In this document: in pieces, positions 4,545-7,623 of the stretch | Layout: each line of letters opens with the position of its first letter | Position numbering within the stretch: position 1 is the first letter of the stretch | Source of the DNA: a bacterium | Lineage (GTDB): Bacteria > Bacillota_I > Bacilli_A > RF39 > UBA660 | Direction: 5' to 3' | Assembly: GCA_004560915.1 (NCBI GenBank) | Contig: SFTR01000049.1 | Span: forward strand, 1-7,623 | Length of the DNA stretch: 7,623 bases | The notes under the pieces: model-generated | What the model was told of the DNA's origin: nothing | The model's input: only the letters and a program-made list of their open reading frames with translations | The model's database searches: none | Translations under genes and position numbers: made by a program

Positions 4545-5666
4545 ATGAAGAAAATATATGAAAAAACTAGATATCCAAATATTTATAAACACATGAAAAA
4601 TGGAAACTATTTTATAAGACATAATGGAACAGCTATATCAACTATTAATGGTAAAAAAATCTATGATATAAAAGTAGCTAAAGATTATAAAGCGAAATTA
4701 GAACTAAATATTAAAAAGATAGAACAATCAAGTAATTCATATCTATTTAAAGATTTATGGAATGAATATATATGCTATTGTGAAAATATTGCTAAATTAT
4801 CTTACTCTACTCTAAAGAAAAAACATTTGTTTTATAAATGCTACTTACATGAATTAGATTCTAAAAGAATAGATAAAATAACTAAAGAGCATATTGTATC
4901 ATTTATTAATTCTCTATCAACTAGTGATAAGCAAAAAAATGAAGTATTAAAAATATTTAAAGCATTTATAAATTGGTGTTTTGAAGAAAAAGAAATTAAT
5001 ATTCGAAAACCAACATTAGGAATCAAATATATAAAAATGTCAAAACAAGAAATGAAATATTGGTCAATTGAAAGCTTTAAAAAATTTATGTACTTTATGA
5101 ATAAGCAAAAAAATGGAACCGGATATAGAATTAAAATTTTAGTACTATTAGAATTACATATGGGTGATAGAATTGGTGAAACAAGAGCATTAACATGGAG
5201 TTCTATAAATGAAGAACACTCTACAATTAAAATATCTCACTCAATTAATTATGATAGTAAATCCAACGATTTCTTATCAAATACAAAAAACTATGGTTCT
5301 GATAGAATTGTAGATGTTAGTGAGTCACTAATAAAAGAATTGTTAAAATATAAAGAATACTTAAAGAAACAACAAATAAACATAAATGATTTAATATTTT
5401 ATAACTATAATACAAATAGACCATATTCAGATACAAGTTTGAGAAATTTATTTTATAATTATATAAAAAAAGCTGGAGTGCCTAAAATTAGATTATATGA
5501 CTTAAGGCACACATATGTTGCACTAATGATGAGCGAAGGCTGGGAATTATATCATATTTCTAAAAGGATTGGTCACACTAATTATTCAACTACTGTTAAC
5601 AAGTATGGACACTTAGAAAATAATGTAAGAAAGGAGATAGCAAAAACCACTGATAAATATATTTAA
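4545..5666 (+). CDS. int: Tyrosine recombinase, prophage integrase
   Basis: The 373-residue product has the usual phage-integrase length. Residues about 5-55 form an AP2-like arm-binding domain ('NIYKHMKNGNYFIRHN...INGKKIYDIKVAKDYKAKLE'). Residues about 66-160 form the SAM-like core-binding domain. The catalytic domain (about 170-365) shows R209 in GDRIGE, K248, Y318-D-L-R321 with H322, G343-H344 and the nucleophile Y354. The HxxR histidine is Tyr here; 'YDLRHT' variants are common in this family, so activity is expected. The ATG has AAAGGAG 8 nt upstream. A plus-strand promoter is only weakly visible (TATACT at 4502-4507) and is overlapped by the opposing small-RNA promoter. The gene ends 67 bp before the attachment core, as usual for integrases acting at a tRNA 3' end. 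Confidence 0.93.
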   Translation: MKKIYEKTRYPNIYKHMKNGNYFIRHNGTAISTINGKKIYDIKVAKDYKAKLELNIKKIEQSSNSYLFKDLWNEYICYCENIAKLSYSTLKKKHLFYKCYLHELDSKRIDKITKEHIVSFINSLSTSDKQKNEVLKIFKAFINWCFEEKEINIRKPTLGIKYIKMSKQEMKYWSIESFKKFMYFMNKQKNGTGYRIKILVLLELHMGDRIGETRALTWSSINEEHSTIKISHSINYDSKSNDFLSNTKNYGSDRIVDVSESLIKELLKYKEYLKKQQININDLIFYNYNTNRPYSDTSLRNLFYNYIKKAGVPKIRLYDLRHTYVALMMSEGWELYHISKRIGHTNYSTTVNKYGHLENNVRKEIAKTTDKYI

Positions 5667-5698
5667 TGGAACTTTTAGTGGAAACAAAATGGAAAATC
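5667..5698. repeat. Phased TGGAA repeats, possible integrase arm sites
   Basis: TGGAA occurs at 5667, 5679 and 5690, that is every 11-12 bp or about one helical turn, between the int stop and the attachment core. Short repeats here are often arm-type sites for the integrase N-terminal domain. The motif is short, so chance is possible. Confidence 0.35.
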
Positions 5699-5733
5699 AA
5701 GTAATTATAAGGGCTAAATGGATTTCAAATGTT

Positions 5734-5749
5734 CCCTTCTCTTGCACCA
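5734..5749 (+). other. attR: Probable attR: tRNA 3'-end fragment
   Basis: CCCTTCTCTTGCACCA reads as the last 16 nt of a tRNA: T-stem 3' strand CCCTT, acceptor strand CTCTTGC, discriminator A and CCA. Upstream, TTTCAAAT at 5723 resembles a T loop but is 3 nt too far away, and no D arm or anticodon arm is present, so this is a fragment and not a gene. The acceptor (partner GCAAGAG) and the discriminator A would suit a tRNA-Leu, with tRNA-Arg possible. An intact copy should lie at attL beyond the left edge. The true core may extend a few bases into GTGACGAATCTG. Confidence 0.7.
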
Positions 5750-5760
5750 GTGACGAATCT

Positions 5761-5778
5761 GTTCGAAACTATTCGAAC
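5761..5778. repeat. Perfect 7-bp inverted repeat downstream of the tRNA end
   Basis: GTTCGAA-ACTA-TTCGAAC lies 12 bp after the CCA. It could form a hairpin in the tRNA precursor trailer or bind a protein. The half-site order is opposite to the Bacillota SOS box (GAAC-N4-GTTC), so it is not a LexA site. Confidence 0.5.
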
Positions 5779-5787
5779 TTTATATAT

Positions 5788-5814
5788 AGAGAACTTGAAA
5801 AAAGTTCTTTTTTT
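5788..5814 (+). terminator. Rho-independent terminator of the host tRNA gene
   Basis: AGAACTT (5790-5796), loop GAAAA, AAGTTCT (5802-5808), extendable by G-T and A-T pairs, followed by a T run to 5814. It should end the tRNA transcript in the uninserted chromosome. In the lysogen it stops rightward readthrough from int. Confidence 0.8.
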
Positions 5815-5852
5815 ATGTTATTATGTATTTAGCAAGAAAACTTGCATAAAAT

Positions 5853-5893
5853 AAAAAAGAGGAACATTTAAAGTTGCAAGTGAATGTCACCTC
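5853..5893 (-). terminator. Minus-strand terminator of the candidate toxin transcript
   Basis: On the minus strand GAGG and ACATT (5893-5890, 5887-5883) pair with AATGT and CCTC (5868-5864, 5862-5859) across a 2/1-nt internal loop. TTTTTTATTTT follows. It would end a leftward RNA of about 230 nt begun at the promoter at 6091-6119. Confidence 0.55.
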
Positions 5894-5907
5894 AATTAAT
5901 TGAGTTG

Positions 5908-5943
5908 GACACTCTATCTAAGCATATGAGTGTCTATTTTTTT
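5908..5943 (+). terminator. Plus-strand hairpin with T tract
   Basis: GACACTC (5908-5914) and GAGTGTC (5928-5934) form a perfect 7-bp stem with a 13-nt loop, followed by TA and seven T. A 14-bp palindrome CTCAATTAATTGAG (5891-5904) lies just before. No plus-strand gene is seen upstream apart from the tRNA end, so what it terminates is unclear. The GACACTC arm recurs at 6063-6069. Confidence 0.55.
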
Positions 5944-6025
5944 ATGACTAATACCAATAAGGTATGAAGTGATAAAATGATATAGATGTATCTTAAGAGT
6001 TTAATCACATAAACTCTTTTTTCAT
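5934..6025 (-). pseudogene. Frame-broken small hydrophobic peptide, type I toxin-like
   Basis: An excellent SD (AAGGAGG; GGAGG at 6039-6035) stands 9 nt before ATG 6025, but this frame closes after six codons (MKKEFM). One nucleotide out of phase, an open frame encodes a hydrophobic stretch, VIKLLRYIYIILSLHTLL, followed by VLVIKK and TAG at 5934. One extra A in the A6 tract directly after the ATG would give a 30-residue peptide: a basic start, one membrane helix and a KK end, the form of Fst/TxpA-like toxins. The upstream CCTCC (minus 6060-6056) can pair with GGAGG and mask the SD, another type I feature. It could be a decayed toxin, a peptide made by slippage, or chance. An in-frame GTG at 6008 would give 24 residues with a poor SD. 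Confidence 0.4.
5970..6022 (+). ncRNA. Possible short antisense RNA over the toxin-like start
   Basis: An extended -10, TGATAAAAT (5970-5978), without a clear -35 is followed by a terminator: AAGAGTTT (5995-6002), 8-nt loop, AAACTCTT (6011-6018) and a T run to 6022. The RNA would be about 38 nt, starting near 5985, and fully complementary to the beginning of the toxin-like reading frame. The terminator is convincing; the promoter is weak. Confidence 0.4.
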
Positions 6026-6090
6026 CGATATCTACCTCCTTCCTTTTTCAAGACTGGAGGACGACACTCACATTAAATGTTCATAATAAA

Positions 6091-6119
6091 ATTATATCAA
6101 ACATTTATTCGTGGCCCAA
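6091..6119 (-). promoter_or_regulatory. Leftward promoter of the toxin-like unit
   Basis: On the minus strand TTGGGC (6119-6114), a 17-bp spacer and TATAAT (6096-6091) with extended TG (6099-6098). Predicted start is about 6084, giving a leader of about 60 nt that contains GAGTGTC and the CCTCC/GGAGG hairpin. Confidence 0.55.
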
Positions 6120-6174
6120 TAGTTTTACTATATTTTTCTATTATATATAATAAACCATAGTACTTTGATATTAA

Positions 6175-6212
6175 TGTCAAAACACCTAGGGGGTTAAATA
6201 TTTTGTCAAAAC
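6175..6212. repeat. TGTCAAAAC direct repeats flanking CCTAGGGGG
   Basis: TGTCAAAAC occurs at 6175-6183 and 6204-6212, 29 bp apart, with ACCTAGGGGGTTAAATA between. Multiple short direct repeats of this type resemble the ends of IS21-like insertion sequences, but no transposase lies here. It may be an IS remnant or an operator upstream of the HAD gene. Confidence 0.4.
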
Positions 6213-6219
6213 AAAATAA

Positions 6220-6248
6220 TATACAAAGATTAATTTATATAGTATAAT
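6220..6248 (+). promoter_or_regulatory. Promoter of the HAD phosphatase gene
   Basis: TATACA (6220-6225), a 17-bp spacer and TATAAT (6243-6248), predicting a start near 6254 and a leader of about 25 nt. Confidence 0.6.
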
Positions 6249-6278
6249 ATAACCATCTATTTACAGTTAGGCGGTTTT

Positions 6279-6890
6279 ATGATAAAAAGAATAATGTTTG
6301 ATATCGATGGTACTTTGATTACTGGCGTAGATTTTTCATCTTATGTAGCAAATACACTTAAAAAATATGGCATTGAAGACATAGAAAAGACAAAACAATT
6401 TTTGTTAAATATTAAAGAGTATGAAAAAACATATAATAGCTATGATAGAAATCTATACTTAAAATTTTTTGGTGATAAATTAGGATGTGAATTAGATAAT
6501 CATTTTTTAGAAATATTCTTTCAGGAATTAAGAAAAGCAATTCCTGAAAATGCTGAAAAAATTAAATCAATGCTAGCAGCAATGAATGAATATGAACTAG
6601 TATTATTATCTAATTATTTTGAAGAATCACAAAGAAATAGATTAACTGCTATGGGAATCAATGATTATTTTAGTGAATATTATGGTGAAAGTATTATAAA
6701 GCCAAATGAATTAGCTTATAGACAGGCTCAAGGAATATACCAACCAAGTGAATGTGTAATAGTTGGTGATGATAAAAGATTGGATATTGATGTTCCTAAA
6801 TCACTAGGTTTTAAGACAATATATGTTAACGAAAATGGTGATATAAAAAGAGTTGAGGAGTTATCTCCAAAATTAATAAAAAAGTTGTAG
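6279..6890 (+). CDS. HAD-superfamily phosphatase
   Basis: The 203-residue product shows all four HAD motifs. Motif I is D8-I-D10-G-T (nucleophile and general acid). Motif II is S111 in LLLSN. Motif III is K141 in IIKP. Motif IV is G163-D164-D165 with D169. The insert between motifs I and II is helical, as in C1-type caps, so small phosphorylated metabolites are the likely substrates; the exact one cannot be told. 'IIKPNELAYRQA' and 'VIVGDDKRLDIDVPKSLGFKTIYVN' are typical of the phosphoglycolate phosphatase-like or HAD-IA group. The start follows AGGCGG by about 4 nt, a modest SD. It has its own promoter and terminator and lies beyond attR, so it is a single chromosomal gene. Confidence 0.9.
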   Translation: MIKRIMFDIDGTLITGVDFSSYVANTLKKYGIEDIEKTKQFLLNIKEYEKTYNSYDRNLYLKFFGDKLGCELDNHFLEIFFQELRKAIPENAEKIKSMLAAMNEYELVLLSNYFEESQRNRLTAMGINDYFSEYYGESIIKPNELAYRQAQGIYQPSECVIVGDDKRLDIDVPKSLGFKTIYVNENGDIKRVEELSPKLIKKL

Positions 6891-6898
6891 ATATCTAC
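6887..6898. repeat. 12-bp palindrome at the end of the HAD gene
   Basis: GTAGATATCTAC overlaps the stop codon (TAG 6888-6890) and runs into ACGACACTC (6897-6905), which also occurs at 6061-6069. The segment 6890-6905 (GATATCTACGACACTC) matches 6027-6069 if 27 bp holding the CCTCC/GGAGG hairpin are skipped. Confidence 0.5.
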
Positions 6899-6922
6899 GA
6901 CACTCGCACCATCTAGAACTAT

Positions 6923-6957
6923 AAATACTAACCATTTACTAGTTAGTATTTTTTTAT
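6923..6957 (+). terminator. Terminator of the HAD gene
   Basis: AAATACTAAC (6923-6932), a 9-nt loop, then GTTAGTATTT (6942-6951) form a perfect 10-bp stem followed by a T run to about 6955. Confidence 0.85.
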
Positions 6958-6968
6958 TTAAAAATTCA

Positions 6969-6977
6969 TGATATAAT
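6969..6977 (+). promoter_or_regulatory. Extended -10 promoter of the last gene
   Basis: TGATATAAT gives an extended -10 (TATAAT at 6972-6977). At 17 bp upstream there is only TTTTTT, inside the preceding terminator's T run. Start predicted near 6983. Confidence 0.6.
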
Positions 6978-7004
6978 AAACAACTAACAAAGGAAGGTTA
7001 TAAT

Positions 7005-7623
7005 ATGAGTAAAGTTAAAGGATTAGATAATGAACTATATAAATCTATGTATGGAAGTCCGAGAGTTGGAGACAGTAAAGAAATATGGAATGAAATAAAA
7101 AGTGATCCAGACGTTTTAAGAGAATCTGTACAAATAACAAAAGATAAATTCGGAGAAAGAGATACAGTAGAAGGATTAGCCATATGTAATGCTATGCTTA
7201 TAGATTATGAAAAGATCGATGAAGTCGCATATAAGAAGTTAATTGATTCTATCTATTCAAATACTGACATTGCAAGAATAGTTTTAGAAGGAGCATCAAA
7301 TGGTGGCTACTCTTTCCTACTAATGAGTTTATGGAATCCAAATTTAAAATTAACTGAAAAACAAAAAACATTTGCTGTAAACGAAGCAATGAATAAAATT
7401 GGTACTACTCGTTGGCAAGAATCAGAAAATGATTTTTCAAGAGAACTAGATGCAAAAGGTATTAGCGATGATGATACAACTTCTATTGATATAGATGGAA
7501 GTATTAACCCTATTGGTTCTAAAACTAAAGCACAATATATGAACCATATGTTCAAATCATTAAGTCAAACACAAGCACATGGAACAGGTTCATTTGATAT
7601 AAGATATTATATTTTAAGAAATC
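7005..7623 (+). CDS. Unrecognised protein, truncated by the window edge
   Basis: An open frame from ATG 7005 continues 206 codons to the right edge with no stop. The SD is GGAAGG about 7 nt upstream, and the gene has its own extended -10 promoter. I recognise no family. The sequence is soluble-looking, acidic and mostly helical: MSKVKGLDNELYKSMYGSPR at the start, helical segments around residues 28-50 and 60-115, then an Asp-rich stretch (DAKGISDDDTTSIDIDGS, about 148-165). It has no signal peptide, membrane helix or cysteine motif. It follows the HAD gene but is separated from it by a strong terminator, so it is transcribed independently. It probably belongs to the host chromosome. Confidence 0.8.
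   Translation, partial: MSKVKGLDNELYKSMYGSPRVGDSKEIWNEIKSDPDVLRESVQITKDKFGERDTVEGLAICNAMLIDYEKIDEVAYKKLIDSIYSNTDIARIVLEGASNGGYSFLLMSLWNPNLKLTEKQKTFAVNEAMNKIGTTRWQESENDFSRELDAKGISDDDTTSIDIDGSINPIGSKTKAQYMNHMFKSLSQTQAHGTGSFDIRYYILRN

Larger units (their letters stand above)
1..5749. mobile_element. Right (integrase) end of a prophage or phage-like integrative element, partial
   Basis: The unit is defined by a tyrosine integrase reading towards a tRNA 3'-end fragment at 5734-5749. Inside it lie a divergent Xre repressor pair, an ImmA-type peptidase, a small helix-turn-helix protein and a DnaD/helicase-loader replication pair. A DnaD-like organiser next to a G39P-like loader is typical of tailed-phage genomes of Bacillota, so a prophage is favoured. 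The repressor-ImmA-Int order is also found in ICEBs1-type elements, and no structural or conjugation genes are visible to decide. The element continues past the left edge, where attL and the intact tRNA gene should lie. Confidence 0.85.

Noticed and set aside
4841..5026. Minus-strand open frame inside int
   Set aside because: Int is clearly coding on the plus strand with intact motifs; the frame lacks an SD.
5200..5666. Integrase inactivated by Tyr in place of the HxxR histidine (Y318)
   Set aside because: YDLRHT is a recurring variant in active-looking phage integrases, and all other catalytic residues are present.
5719..5749. A complete tRNA gene
   Set aside because: Only the last 16 nt fit a tRNA; the T loop is displaced by 3 nt and there are no D or anticodon arms.
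5761..5778. SOS (LexA) box
   Set aside because: The half-sites are GTTC then GAAC, the reverse order of the GAAC-N4-GTTC box.
5876..5903. Short plus-strand frame starting TTG after GAGG
   Set aside because: It is under 10 codons and the SD lies in a stem that fits better as a minus-strand terminator.
6998..7555. Two minus-strand open frames (7183-6998 and 7555-7307)
   Set aside because: Both are antisense to the long plus-strand gene starting at 7005, which has a promoter and SD.
1..7623. CRISPR array or restriction/defence cassette
   Set aside because: No regularly spaced repeats with unique spacers and no nuclease or methylase motifs are present.

Overview
The window is very AT-rich. It has strong AGGAGG-type ribosome sites, consensus TTGACA/TATAAT promoters (often with an extended TGN -10), U-tract terminators and TGG-coded Trp with TGA stops. 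This fits a low-GC Bacillota host (Bacilli, Erysipelotrichia or Clostridia-like); the species cannot be named from this sequence. Positions 1 to about 5749 look like the integrase end of a temperate phage, or a phage-like integrative element. From 5750 on the sequence is probably host chromosome.

Element, left part (1-2174, minus strand): a compact run of genes reading leftwards. In transcription order these are a small helix-turn-helix/excisionase-like protein (2174-1983), a one-pass membrane protein (1853-1602), a DnaD-type replication organiser with an unusual Asn/Lys/Gln-rich linker (1591-773), a G39P-like helicase loader (792-229) and a small unknown protein (260-3). The last three overlap or nearly touch, as in a translationally coupled replication cassette. 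A single plus-strand gene of unknown function (2261-2539, TTG start) sits between this run and the regulatory genes with its own promoter and terminator.

Element, switch and lysogeny part (2550-5666): two divergent Xre-type regulators (2947-2696 minus; 3080-3421 plus) flank a 132-bp region with two well-formed promoters and repeated GTTACATT motifs, a lambda-like genetic switch. Right of it are an ImmA/IrrE-type metallopeptidase, a zinc-ribbon/membrane/OB-fold protein and a tyrosine integrase, the layout of an ImmR-ImmA-Int module. After int comes a 16-bp tRNA 3'-end fragment (5734-5749), the probable attR.

The most striking feature is in the 146-bp gap before int. There, a complete minus-strand small-RNA gene (promoter 4500-4528, about 95 nt, terminator 4397-4427) folds as a long stem displaying a loop. 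The loop contains most of an 18-nt sequence perfectly complementary to the DNA strand that would be the leader of the excisionase-like gene at 2200-2217. This could be a prophage antisense RNA restraining the early operon; the alternative is a shared protein-binding site. A second, very short promoter-terminator unit lies antisense to the early operon at 1908-1974.

Chromosomal side (5750-7623): a tRNA-type terminator, then a 600-bp stretch without an ordinary gene. That stretch holds a minus-strand transcription unit resembling a type I toxin locus, with strong but sequestered SD, a hydrophobic peptide one nucleotide out of frame, and a possible short opposing RNA. A HAD-family phosphatase follows, then an unrecognised gene running off the right edge.
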